From positions 16,262,484-16,326,483 of the forward strand of contig OY855913.1 of assembly GCA_963693305.1 (NCBI GenBank): a stretch of 64,000 nt of DNA, written 5' to 3'. The notes under the pieces are model-generated. The model was not told the DNA's origin. It was given only the letters and a program-made list of their open reading frames with translations, and searched no databases. A program made the translations under genes and the position numbers. The stretch is from Meandrina meandrites. Taxonomy: Eukaryota; Cnidaria; Anthozoa; Scleractinia; Meandrinidae. How positions within the stretch are numbered: position 1 is the first letter of the stretch; every line of letters begins with the position of its first letter. Positions 47,906-59,372 of this stretch are shown here, piece by piece.

Positions 47906-48731
47906 GAAAAAAACACCACCATAGAGATTAAAAGAAACACCGAAAAGGAAGGAGAATAGTTTAGATTGGACCGGGAGATTGGACAACATCATTGTGACAG
48001 ATTTCGAAACGAACTGTTGAAAAAATTAGGCAAGTCATAATTTGACGACGTACGTATACCACCATCTGTGAAGCGGCTATATTTAGAAACGTATTGCCAA
48101 AAATGTACTTTACGTCTTACGAGGCGAGAAAATGGCGCAGATACCAGGACACAGTGTAAACACAAATTAAAGGTTTTGTCAACTTCCTTTGTGATAAGTT
48201 ACAGGGACCGAGCACGACGCATTAATGTAATCAAGATTTGGAAAGGAAATGCCAGGTTCAGTTCGTGTAAAACGAATTCAATCTGAGCGTCTGAAATACC
48301 GGAGTAATATTTTTTAGCCTTCGTTGATAGAAGATGGTCGGTTCAAAAAATATGAACAAATAATTAAAAACGAATTTCCTTTTCCTTACGGAAAACTCGC
48401 CCTCAGTCTACATATTTTTTCAAAATCAATTTTTTACTTTGGAATGGATCTAATTGCCTGTTAGAGAATAAACATTACGCGCCCTTAGACAAGCATTGGG
48501 TACCGAGGCATGAAAATTGCTTGCTTATGTTCATAATTTCTGTCCTAAAGGATCGTATAGCAGAGAACACCATTACCTTCATACATTTTAGTTACAAATA
48601 AATCACATTTAATTATACTTAAACTAGTGGAGATAATACCCTTCTAAAATTACTGGCCATAAAATAGGGGACGACGACCCAAGTACGCGCTATCTTTATG
48701 GCGCGGAATGACTTTCTATAGTCGTTATTAT

Positions 48732-49208
48732 CAGAAACCCATAAGGGTTGGAACGTGTAACGTGCGTTCACTGCGTTCGAACATTCAGTTTGCCAAGTAC
48801 CATATTTGGAAACACAAGGAGTTTGTACGCGAATGATTTACACACGTAACGACACACGCTTTTGCGGTAAGTCACTTGAATTCCGACCTAAACGCCGTGA
48901 ATTACTCACAGAAACTAAAGAAATTTATTAAGAGTATCCAAGTGAAGTTCTCCGGACCATTAAATGACGATGAAACAGAGGAATTTAACCAAATTTAACA
49001 TTATTTAACCAAAGTTGTTTAAAAACAAGATTACGCCATTTAGCGCGAGCTAGCGCGCGCTGTGAATTTAATCCAAATATTGCAATTTTGATTGGTTGGT
49101 TTTTCTCTCGTGGTTTTCCAAATATGGTACTTAATGTTAAAAGAATGTTCAAACGCTTTGTACAATGCGAATCATAGGGAGTTACACGTAACTCCTTATG
49201 AGTTTCTG
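48732..49208. mobile_element. 477-bp foldback element, 7-bp duplication
   Basis: The arms start CAGAAACCCATAAGG and end inverted as CCTTATGAGTTTCTG, with similarity extending to AAGTACCATATTTGG. TTATTAT flanks both ends (48725-48731 and 49209-49215). There is no coding interior. Confidence 0.8.
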
Positions 49209-49899
49209 TTATTATACAAATCGTTTTCTTTTTTATTAACAGTGCATCTATTTGAAATAGATGTAAGCTAATCCAAGAAAACTTAAAGTGTAAGCCACAT
49301 GGTCTGACTGTACTAGCCGTACGTGATAATCAATTAAAGAGGCGGTATGAAGCCTGAATTTTCGCTCAAACGTGGGTAAAATCAGTTCAGGACAAATCGC
49401 TAGTAAACATTGTTTGTTCGAGTTTGTGGTCTAACCGCACGCTCATCATTTTGGACGCTCCTTCTTTTGAAGGGAGATGACGTATACAGACTTCTTGATC
49501 ACGTTCTCGGACAAGTAAGCATAGTCAGTCCCTAGTCGAAAGTCATTTATCGTTTTGTCATGAGCTAAAGCGTAGCGCGTGGGAGTTTTCTGGGTAGAAC
49601 GACCAAGAACGTGCAGTGACGAACATTTGTAAGACTTGGTCAAATGAGCTTCTCATCAGTGCTAACTCTCAAGCTTGTACTCTGATTGTAAAGCGTGAAA
49701 CAAAATTCTAGTAATATTTAATTCCAAACATAATTCATTCAATAAAACAGATATTTTTACGTGCTACGCAGTTACGTTCTTTCGTTATCCTTAGTGCAGA
49801 AAAGAAAATTTGAAAGAGGTTTACAAACGTTTTTTGACCCGTTATTCGGGTTTGGATAGCGCTTAGTTCCAATAAGAAAGGGAAAGCGTTGCTTATCTC

Positions 49900-50211
49900 C
49901 CGGGGGGGGGGGGGACTCCCATATGGAATGGACGGGGATGCTCGTCGGAAATTTTGAATTAAACCCCTAAAAGAGACCAATCTGGGCGTGACCGAAGCTT
50001 ACGCAGACCCCTAAAAGAGTAAATATAACGAATCAAAATTCTTTCTTTATTGTTATTTCTTCGTGTGCAACCCTAAATGAGATCTTGACGGCTAAAAATA
50101 ATGACATTTTGCCCAGAACACCCTAAGCGAGACCAAAATCCGAAATTTACACCCCTAAGCGAGACGACGAGCATCCCCATCCATTTCATATGGGAGTCCC
50201 CCCCCCCGGGG
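49900..50211. mobile_element. 312-bp MITE with G/C-homopolymer ends and 9-bp duplication
   Basis: The arms run from CCGGGG plus a G tract through ACTCCCATATGG and GATGCTCGTCG, with the inverse at the right. GCTTATCTC flanks both ends (49891-49899 and 50212-50220). The 9-bp duplication is Mutator-like. Related elements are at 50663-50930 and 59190-59372. Confidence 0.85.
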
Positions 50212-50662
50212 GCTTATCTCTCCCAAGATATACCTGTCAAATTATGAAACAGTCTCAGAAGATGAGAAATGGGTAGGACTTCGAAAAACAATGAGACCAC
50301 ACCCATTATCTCCATCCGAGAATAGGACGTGACTCACTTGAGTCGAGTTACACGTATTCTTTTCTTCCCTGGTCCTATCTTGTGTTCCATTTCTTTTATC
50401 AGGTGACTGAGATCTTGATTTATTTTTTTCAGCACATACCACTCATTTAGCTGACAGACGATTTATGTCGTTGTCCTTGTCACGCCATCTCGTCGCCGAT
50501 CTGAAGTAATTTATCGTCACGATGACAGGTTGTTTGATCGGACTTGTAACGAGACCGAAAACGATTTTCTCCCAATAAAGACCACTGTGTCTCTTTTGTC
50601 CCTGCAGGAAATGCGTCAAATATCAATAAGGTCGAAGTCGGTACAATTGTAGCAAATCAAGT

Positions 50663-50930
50663 CCCCCCCCGGCGGAGAATCACATATGAAAGGGGTGGAG
50701 AGGCTCGTCAGTCTCACTCAGAGGGGTGTAAATCTTGGATTTGGTCTTACTCGAGGGAGTTTAGGACAGAACCCCAATATTTTAAGCTGTCAGGGTTTTG
50801 TTTTATAAGTAAAGGGTTTTCGTGAAGAAATAAAAACCACGGTCATGCCAAGCATGCCAGATTGGTCTCCTTTAGCAGTTAAGGGGTTTAATTCAAATTT
50901 TCCGAAGAGGAGTCCCCCCTCCCACAGGGA
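50663..50930. mobile_element. Second, diverged member of the same MITE family
   Basis: It keeps GTCCCCCCCCGG and GGAGTCCCCCC ends and the inner GAGAGGCTCGTCAG, AGACCAATCTGG-like and TTAAGGGGTTTAATTC blocks. No clear duplication remains. Confidence 0.6.
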
Positions 50931-51664
50931 AATGAAGTGTTCCACTTCTCGTACTGCGAGAAGGGGTTGATATAATTGCTTATGCACTTCATTTTTTTTT
51001 TCAAAACTCTACTTTCTCAACTGAGGGATGTTTGACAGGAAGTATAAAATGACGATTTTTACTATGTCAACTCCAGCTGATCATGATGGACAACCTCGTT
51101 CCCAGGGATGCGGGGCGATCACGATTTAGTATACCAGTTTAGAAGTCAAGAGTTGAGCAGAAAACAAGTTGCAAAATATGTATAATAAAGTACTGAACCA
51201 AAGCAAAACCAAAATTGAACAAAAAACGACTGGAACGTTCGGATCGAGCAATGCCATTTAGGCGGGAGAATGGCAGATAGCAGAGTACATGTACAACAGC
51301 ATGTTTCACAACTTCCTGTGTGATAATGTACACGAACCGTGCACGACATAATGTAATCGTGATTTGAAAAGGAAATACCTGCAATCAGAGACATAATTCT
51401 CGGGGCACTTCCTACGAAATATGCGGATGAAACACTTGAATACTAACATTTGCAGTGTTCCTTGACTTCACCAAGATACAATGGGAAATACTCTGAGAAT
51501 TCAAAATATACGTTTCATTTTTTCCCGGAAGACTCTCTCTCCGTGTCCACGTTTCAAAATTAGCTTGTACATTGTGCCTTGTCCGGACTCAGGCAGGACC
51601 CAAGTTGTGTCCTAAGAAAACTTTCAAAACGCGTTAGTAGGTTAAGTCTGCTTACGAGCCAAGG

Positions 51665-51775
51665 GGCCCAGGCCGGAGCTTATCCCGGTTTCTGTAGCAT
51701 GAAGCGACTTGGAGTATTTCTACTCCCCCCCTGGATCGGATGCTAGTCCATCGCAGAGCTACTCATAGTAAATTA
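51665..51775 (-). mobile_element. SINE fragment (body only)
   Basis: GGAGTATTTCTACTCCCCCC and GGATGCTAGTCCATCGCAG match the body of the SINE at 4122-4400. The tRNA-like head is absent. Confidence 0.6.
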
Positions 51776-51779
51776 GTCA

Positions 51780-52736
51780 GTTTGCCAGTCATCCGAGAAC
51801 ATATTTTCCTTCAGCCGCAGCAAACCACAATGTTTTGGCAAAGAGGTCGCTCAGAGATTTTCAGTATCAAATGACTCTGCACGTGCATCATTGAACTATA
51901 AAACAAAACAACTACGTGAAATGGCCAAATTCATTATTTTATGGAGAAGTATATTTGCAAACTTTAAATGTGAATTTTGCATTTTTCCTGTTGAAGTTGA
52001 ACATAGGCAAGCAATGCGTATTAAGGAATGAAAATCGCTTATCCCTAGATGTCCGTGTTCAGACTGTGAGAGGCTTTTGTGTCCTGACACAAGAAATATA
52101 CTTTTATTGTGGCTACAAAGAAGTCACATTTGTTTACTAATTGAATTCTGTCAGAGAGAGCCGAGTAGATTGACATGTAAAACTACAGATCCGTAGATGT
52201 TCACAGTACACTGTGCACATGTGAATGTAACAACCTCTGAAGTAAAGTTGACAATTCTCTTACATGTATCTATGGTCACAATATAAAAGAACTATTAGAA
52301 AATACATTTACATTCATATTTAGCACAAAACAATGAAATTCACATTAAACTGCTTGCTAGATCTTGAATGACCAGAAGTATACTACACAGCTGAAACTAC
52401 ATGTACATGTACACTGTAAAACATGTGCCGGGATTTGCAAAATATACTGAATGTACAGTGTACAAGGTACAAGGAAATAAATTATGTGCTAAATTGATTG
52501 ATGAATAGTAGGCTAATAGATGAAGTAGCATTTCTGTTCTTTGCAATAAATAATATAAAATAATAATTATTTGTTACAGCTATTTTTTTTGTAACCCTTA
52601 TAAACTCTTATTTTGAACCACGCAAAAAAAGTTTACCACTCAGGCAATCAGTCATTTTTGTGCTCCAAACTCTTAGCAGTATAAAAGTCTAGAATTCAGT
52701 TAGGCCGGGACAATCTCTTGAAACACTGCACTGTTC
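51780..52736. other. 3' flank of the AGBL4 gene
   Basis: Probably contains the AGBL4 3' UTR. Repeated ACATGTACA motifs occur around 52400-52450. No other gene was seen. Confidence 0.4.
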
Positions 52737-55632
52737 TTACAGCCTTCCACTGTAGTCATTTCTGCTGGACAAATGCTGTTTCCCATCTCCATTAACATCC
52801 CTTCTCTGAGCTGAAGATTTCGATGTGTTCTTTTTTATGGGCAACACCAATGAGTTAAGTTTGTAGTAGTCAAGAAAGGTGCGTGCCACATTGCGGCCCA
52901 GTTTGAAATACCCTTCTTCAGTGTATGGCGACATTCCCTGGGAAACTGCTGTGTTGTAGCTGAAAAAGGACACCTCTAGTGTATAGCAATGTGTCTTTGA
53001 GTCAAGACAGCTTCCAAGGAAACGACGCCCTGTACCAGCTTTCACAGCATCCTTGTTGAATGAGGTGTTGGACATGGAGAAATCTTCTGCATTGGCACAC
53101 AAAAGCCTTGGATACACAGCCTGCCTTTCAAATCGCTCTTCCTCGTCATAAATATTCCCATACATGAAGCCATTCATCATGGTGGAATGTGCATGAATGT
53201 CAATGTAAAAGTCAAGATGAACATTTGCATCCTCATCAAGCTGCATCAAATGGTTCTTACATGCCACAAGAGTTGGGTGCGCCCATGGTGAAGGTTCCTG
53301 CCAGTGACGATTCAGGTCAAAACCCATCAGAGAGCAGCGGTAGTTGCCAAGCACCACCCCATCTGGGTTTAACATGGGCACTACTTTGAACACCAGATAA
53401 TCTCGCAAGACTCTTGCCACAGGATGACTGCTCACAAGGAAGTCAATCACACCTTGACAGACATAAGATGATGGAGTTTCACCTGAGACAGACAGCAGAG
53501 AAATTTTATTATTTGGCAATACAGATTCAATACCCTGCAGGATGTGGTTATCTGGGTTCAAGTCTGACCAGTGTCACTATGTTTTGTTACTGGGCATTGC
53601 TACATGTATAAACATCTTATTAGCCAAGCATGAGGAATGTACTAGAGAATATCAACTGAAGTATGATCAGTCTGTACTGACATACAGAAAAGACCAAGGG
53701 TTGATATTCCCCCAGAAATTGGTCCAGACCTTGAGTTATTGTTATTTGGTATGCATGCATGTTTTATAATTTTACATTTTGTAGTGATGTGATTTACATG
53801 TCTTGACTAGTGCACCAGACTAGGAAATACATGTATGATGGCTACCAAAAAAAAAATATGGCTACCACTTCAGCCCACCACACATTAGCCGAGTTTTTGT
53901 TGGCCGTCAAAAAAATCTTCATTTGTTGGGGTGTGTGCGGTGAATTCAGATGAGTCTACGACAAGATCGGGCTTTGTTGGGCAATATCTGGCAGTGCTAG
54001 ATCTCAAACTGTCTTGCCGAGCCTTGACAGCTTATGTGGGGCGGTCCAAGAAATTTTGTTGGGGCTTGATTGCATTGTAATCATTGAGAAAGCATTGTCG
54101 TAGTCACATGAGCAAGCATCGTTTCCAACAAGGTGGCTCTCGAACAGGAGAACAACAAAAAATTGGCTAGTGTGCAGCAAGCTGATGGCCTGACAAATTT
54201 TGACCCAATTTGTCCCCGATAAAAAAATCTCCTGTCCTACGCCAAAAAATCGGCTAGTGGTTGCTAGTGTGTGGCATGCTTTAGAAAAAACTTGCAATAC
54301 CTGGTACATTCTCAGCTGAAAACAGATATCTTTATAGATTGTACACAGAATGTTCAAGGAGAATGCCTTCAAAGAGCATCAACCCCATGGGAGGAGGAGG
54401 AGACGGGCACTCCCATATATGAGCTTTATAGGTATCAGTGCCACTGTGAAGGGGACACTAGAGAGTGTTGGTCTAGAGTAGGGTATCATTTGCCAGGAAA
54501 CTGATCAGTGGTATGAAGAATTAAAGAATTAGAAACTCAGAAGAGAAAGAAGTTTTCCCAAACGTAAATAAAAATCATTGCAGATGGTTTTCCATAGTGC
54601 TTAAGTTCTAAACAAATAGCAAGTCTGGGAAAGGGTAGGAATTTTCGGTGTCTAGTCTAGTTCTTGTGCAGCTGAACATGGTCTGGTACAGGGTAAGGGT
54701 TTTAGAATCCCAGCAGCCCACCCCCACCCAAAAAATATACAGAGTGCAACCCCTCCACAAGCATCAACTTGGGTAATATCTTTTATAACAGATCAGTTTT
54801 ACTCATGCTTATGGTTATTATTTTATGGTTACGATTTTGAATCGGTCAGGACAAAATGCAGACTCTAGACTGAAAAAATGCAGACTGCAGACAGAAGGAT
54901 TTTGAAGTAATATGGCTTACCTGGGTGAATCCTAGCTGTAATAAAAATAACCCTCTTTTTGAGATCATCTTTCGTGTTTTCCGGCGAAGTGACTGTTAGC
55001 AATTCAACTCGCCGTTGCTGTACAGTCAAACACAGAAGCTCCCGTTTGTAACATTCTAGGTTCCTTTTATCGAGCTCATCAAGGAAATTTTGCAGACGGG
55101 AATAGGTGTAGGGGAAGCAATACGCGAACTGATAAACATCCGTGTCATTATCGAAGGCAAAGGCAAACGACAGGACATAGTTTTTCCTGTGATCGGGGCA
55201 GCGATAGTAAAAGCAGTTCTTGGCAGGAATTCTCTGCCATTTTGGACGACTCGTAGATTTCACGAGCGGCGTCATTCCTTCCCGATACAAGCTTTTAGTC
55301 TTGCTGAAATTCACGATGTTGAAAATGACACGTTGATAAGGCGCTGTGTTCTCCACTGAGAAATTAAACCAAACTCGAAAGCGAGGATTGCAGGTGTCCG
55401 GACGAATAAACAAATCGTATTCGAATTCGGTGATGTAGTCAACTCTGCCAAGATTTCCACTTTCAAAGCACGCATCGAACATTAGATGCCCCTTTTTCGG
55501 CGTTCCCGAGTAGCCAGGTGGTAGGGCGTAATATTTAGACAAGTTACCCACGGGTTCGTCCACTTTAGCGACATTTTCAGCGTCCAAATCTTCGTTGACG
55601 CCGCTCTCTTGACTTTCACTGCGAGACGCCAT
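52737..55632 (-). CDS. AGBL4: Cytosolic carboxypeptidase 6 (AGBL4/CCP6), complete, two exons
   Basis: Exons 54921-55632 and 52737-53482 join in phase 1 to give 485 residues. CCP6 is an M14D zinc carboxypeptidase that removes glutamates from polyglutamylated proteins such as tubulin. Residues ~30-200 form the CCP-type beta-sandwich (HLMFDACFESGNLGRVDYI, YDLFIRPDTCNPRFRVWFNF). The zinc site begins with HPGE (His236, Glu239), split by the intron, and ends in DIHAHS (~334-336). The substrate-binding NRHW is at 295-298 and the catalytic glutamate is in YTLEVSF (~Glu407). All expected residues are present. The start at 55632 (MASRSESQES) gives a normal length; an in-frame ATG further upstream at 55722 would add a poorly conserved extension. 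The C-terminal ~50 residues are basic and low complexity. The single intron at 53483-54920 contains no clear element. The gene should be active. Confidence 0.95.
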
Positions 55633-55732
55633 CTTGAAAATTACTTTGGGGTCCTGTGTGTTACTATGACAACAAATTTGTATCAGTTCCATCCTCGACT
55701 GGGGAGGTGGGGGAAGGGTCAAATTAAATAAA

Positions 55733-56930
55733 CGGCACGCAATGCGTGCAGAAACGATGACGTTTCACATGATCACAAGGTTTTCAGGAAATTTGACAGA
55801 AAATTTCAAAAAAGTAATTAAAAGTAGCTGACAACTTCTGTTTTGAATGATTGTTCGACAAAAGTTGCGTTATCTTGTAGAGAGACATCCGATACTGACG
55901 ACATACGATACAAGGTCAAACGCTGTCTTGAAATTGTTGAGCCCTTTATTAAAAGAAATTTAAAGATTTCTGTTTACTAAATCTAATAAAACACATCAAA
56001 TATAATTTGTCTCTTTCGTTTATACTTAGAATCGGTCCTTTCTAATTGCCAGGGAGTATTTTGCTTTGAGTTCTACGCGGTGATTTCTTGTTGAGTTAAA
56101 CTTGAATTCTTTTCTACTGACGTTTATTCCTGAAGTTAGTTCTCAATCCTATTCGGTTCTACAGATCGGTCGATCGGAACAGACAACAGACAACATTAAC
56201 AGATTCCATCCACTCGCACGACGTGCACCTAGTTCCCAGTGCTCTTCGGTTCAATTCAGGGAGTAATCGCACATCACACCGTAACACCAAAAATTCCATC
56301 GCTTTGCCGCTTTCCAACATTAACCGATGACGCCATCGCTTAAAAATTGTGATTTCAACATGAAATACAAAACACCCGCGTATAAGAACCTGTTTAATAG
56401 GCTAAAATTTTCTTTTTAAACCTCCTTTTTGCGTCCGCACTCTCTCACGCGCCGCAAAGGTCCGCTTAATCTGAGAGGGAGGGTCAAAATGACTCTCAGA
56501 ATGCAGGAAAAGGGGACTTCAACGGCTTGATTTCTCAAAATTTCCGGGGGAATACTATACCCGCTGGATCTCCCCTAGACGCCCATGCTTTCGGTGCTCG
56601 CACCCACCCAAGCAAAATCCCACCTAAGGCCCTGGAAATACATATAAAATCATGAAAAAAAAAGTGACAGAAAACATTTTGCGAGGATCTTTATTTTATC
56701 TTAAAAACTTCCTCGGAGTAGCCAGGTAGCCGTAACTGGCCAGTTCGCCTGGCCTACAACTCTTTGAATAGCTGATTACGCCCCTGACTTACGGCGAGCA
56801 TCTAAAATTAGAGAAACTAAGCTAAGGAAAGGAAAAAAGAAACTAAGAAAGAAAGGAAGAAAGAGATATACGAGGATTTCCCTGTTTTTGCGTACTATAC
56901 ACATGCAGCACAACATATTTTCCTTAACCC
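55733..56930. other. Region between AGBL4 and the small peptide gene
   Basis: Probable AGBL4 promoter side. GGAAAAGGGGACTTCAACGG to CCGCTGGATCTCCC at 56508-56575 looks like an interspersed repeat, but no boundary is visible. No exon was found. Confidence 0.4.
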
Positions 56931-57127
56931 CACGTTTATTTTAGTTTAGAGAAAAAAACGACACCATTTGTGATACATTTTCGGTTACAATATCCTGCAT
57001 CAAAATCCCTTTTCTAAAAAGATGGTGTCAGGGCCATTGACAAGGTTGCTGATAAATTACGAGGTTGATGCAGAGAACTTCGCTGCTGTTGTAAATGATG
57101 GTGGCGATATATTTTGAGGGCTGCGGA

Positions 57128-57367
57128 TCACTGGAGTGTCGTTGGGGATTCCGGCGTAGAACAGTCGCTATCCGAAATATGAATCCCATGTTCCGTGCAA
57201 ATTATTTCATGGCAACCATTAGGGTCCTTGAAAATAACGTCCCCGGGAAGGTATATCTTGTCCCCGGGCACATTGCATCCCACCAGGGCAGACGCAGGTC
57301 TGGCTTGGACGTGCCCACTGAGGAGTAGAATTGCAATGGTGTAGAACACAATAGATTGGAATGCCAT
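57128..57367 (-). CDS. Small secreted four-cysteine peptide, 79 aa
   Basis: ATG at 57367 is followed by a clear signal peptide (FYTIAILLLSGHVQA) with likely cleavage near residue 22. The mature part has Cys at 31, 52, 57 and 69 (C-x20-C-x4-C-x11-C), with GDKIYLPGDVIF before the second Cys. The layout resembles half of a von Willebrand C-type domain, but eight cysteines would be expected there. CTCCTTTCAG sits two codons before the ATG, a likely acceptor for a 5' UTR intron. An AATAAA on the minus strand near 56934-56940 could end the transcript. I cannot name the family or function. Confidence 0.6.
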   Translation of the reverse strand: MAFQSIVFYTIAILLLSGHVQARPASALVGCNVPGDKIYLPGDVIFKDPNGCHEIICTEHGIHISDSDCSTPESPTTLQ

Positions 57368-57413
57368 AATCTGAAAGGAGATAAAATCATAAACAAGAAA
57401 ATGAAAAAATGAA

Positions 57414-57655
57414 ATGAATGAATGAATGAATGAATGAATGAATGAATGAATGAATGAATGAATGAATGAATGAATGAATGAATGAGATATGACTGACTGA
57501 ATATGAATGATGAATGAATGAACGAACGAACGAACGAATGTATGAATGAATGAATGGATGAATGAATGAATGAATGAATGAATGAATGAATGAATGAATG
57601 AATGAATGAATGAATGAATGAATGAATGAATGAATGAATGAATGAATGAATGAAT
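57414..57655. repeat. (AATG)n microsatellite, ~240 bp
   Basis: Long AATG tract with a short degenerate middle (57485-57555). It lies just upstream of the peptide gene's coding exon. A frame of Ile-His-Ser repeats across it is an artefact. Confidence 0.95.
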
Positions 57656-57745
57656 AGTAATAGTATATCTTTATTGCGCCTTTCTCTCCAAAGGGAGGTA
57701 TTGGTCTGTTTACAATAAAGGTTTAACATTAACTAGTACAGTAAG
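57656..57745 (-). mobile_element. Retroelement 3' end attached to the AATG tract
   Basis: The complement reads GGAGAGAAAGGCGCAATAAAG and TATACTATTACTATTCATTC, then runs into the microsatellite, as in LINE or SINE 3' ends. Family not assigned. Confidence 0.45.
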
Positions 57746-59189
57746 AAATAACATTCACTTGATTCTTTCACAATTAACTAAAATAAAAATTAAACTGTTC
57801 TGAGTCTCAAGCCAGTTTTGTGAATACTGATTTCTAAGATTTTTCCTTATTGTTAATCGACCGTTCTTGATGTGTTGCCGTGTTACTGGCTCTGCTGATT
57901 CTGTTTCCTGATACCCCCTAGTGATCTCTTCATTAATTAGAACATCGAAGAAAGGTGTTCGCTTTAAAGCGAAGCTTTCCGAGCGAGGCACGAACTTTCA
58001 AACTAATGGCGGTCAAAACGATCGCACGGGTTTTATTGAGATTCGAAGCATTGGAACGTCGCAAATGAGTGCATTTTGAGTCGCATATTACGGGGAAAAT
58101 ATACGCAAGAGTGCATTTCAAAGAGGTAAGACGTATTTTATTGATCAATTCTAACTGAACTCCTCTGCTCCCTGTGTCCAGTATGCTTGCATTTTGGGAG
58201 GCAGTCAGTGACTGTATAGCGTCAGATCGAGGCACGGCAGTGAGTAAAATTTTAATAATTGAACAAAAGAAAGAGTATTCACATTATCTTAATCTCTTCC
58301 TTAGTGAAGTAGGCATCCACAAAAATCACGTCCTCATGCATGCCTCTTTTTAATTTTTTGCATGGTCTTCCAATAAACAGAAGTTAATTGTCCGTGCGAT
58401 CTGAATTGAAGTCCGTGGGAAAATTTGCGCCGCGACTGAGAAACGGAAAATGAAAATACGACATCATATGAGTACAATTCCCAGCAAACATGTATACGTC
58501 GAATTTGATAATTTATCTTTTCCAGGTGTCAGTTAGTTTAGAGATAGCTGTAAAATGATAACGAAAAAAATGCGGAATTAGTAGAGAATGGACTCTTTCA
58601 AAAAACTGAATCGTTTCAGGGATAGCTTTTTAAATGTGCTTCACGCATGCAGAGCCGAACGTTCAATCACTCAATAAATGTAAAACAAACGAAAGCAATC
58701 TAAATCGACCAAATTCATGAAAGGCTTGATGTAACATTGTCAGCACTGGTAGAAAGTTTCATTCAACTGGACGCGCTGACATTTAGGGGACACTTTTCAG
58801 ATACTGTTGAGAACAAACAAAGCTTTGTTTACTATCATGCGCTGATTTTGAAATTTTTAGCCATGTTTGACTCCGTTCGATTAGATGTAAAAATAATTCA
58901 GCTCACCTCTGTCTAGTGATATCACTCTTGCCTCTTTGTTTTGTGTTTTCCCGTTGCTGGAATATCCCCCGTGACACTGGCCTGTTCTCCAACCGTGTTT
59001 TGTTCAATGTAGTGAACAAATCTAAACAACTCTGACTTCCCTGTTGTCTTGGACACCTCACTTTCTTAACAAGAATTTTTTTACACAAATATCGAACACA
59101 GCCTTCTCACAGAGTGTACTTTAATAAGTAAACAATATCACAAAATATAACAAAACATATAACAAAAATTTAGTTGTCATCGGAAAGTT
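57746..59189. other. Non-genic stretch
   Basis: Short frames only and no TIR pair recognised. It may contain the untranslated first exon of the small peptide gene, which I cannot place. Confidence 0.4.
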
Positions 59190-59372
59190 CACTTGGGGTG
59201 TTCAGAACAGAACCCCAATAATGTTAGCCGTTCAGGTCTCGTTTTATTTAGAGTTACACGCGGGGTCAAAATCACTTGAGCCACGCCCAGATTGCTTTCC
59301 TTTTGTTATTTTTTCAAAATTTGCAAAGGGCATCCCCCTATATTTCATGTGGAAGTCTCTTCCACCAGGGTC
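59190..59372. mobile_element. Fragment of the G-rich MITE family
   Basis: CAGAACAGAACCCCAATAAT, GCCCAGATTGC and TTCATGTGGAAGTCTC parallel the right half of 50663-50930. The left end is missing. Confidence 0.5.

Larger units (their letters stand above)
44800..51400. repeat. Old tandem array of three ~2.3-kb units
   Basis: Landmarks recur in the same order. GGGTAAAATCAGT plus TTCATCATTTTGGACGC or a near match occurs at about 44810/44868, 47090/47130 and 49375/49440. TAACGCCT(A/T)GCGC followed by TGTGATTTCTCT lies near 44986 and 47282, with a weaker copy at 49565. ATGACAGG(C/T)TGTT occurs near 45829, 47450 and 50521, and TGACAGGAAGTAT or similar near 46059, 47690 and 51030. The GACGTACG/ACCATC and CGTATTG module is at 46400 and 48060, and CAACTTCCT(T/G)TGTGATAA at 48180 and 51311. 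Units are interrupted by younger elements. The middle part of the unit also matches the upstream region of the 42379 gene. Confidence 0.7.

Noticed and set aside
57202..57729. 175-codon minus-strand frame of Ile-His-Ser repeats
   Set aside because: It is the translated AATG microsatellite and overlaps the real small-peptide gene in another frame.
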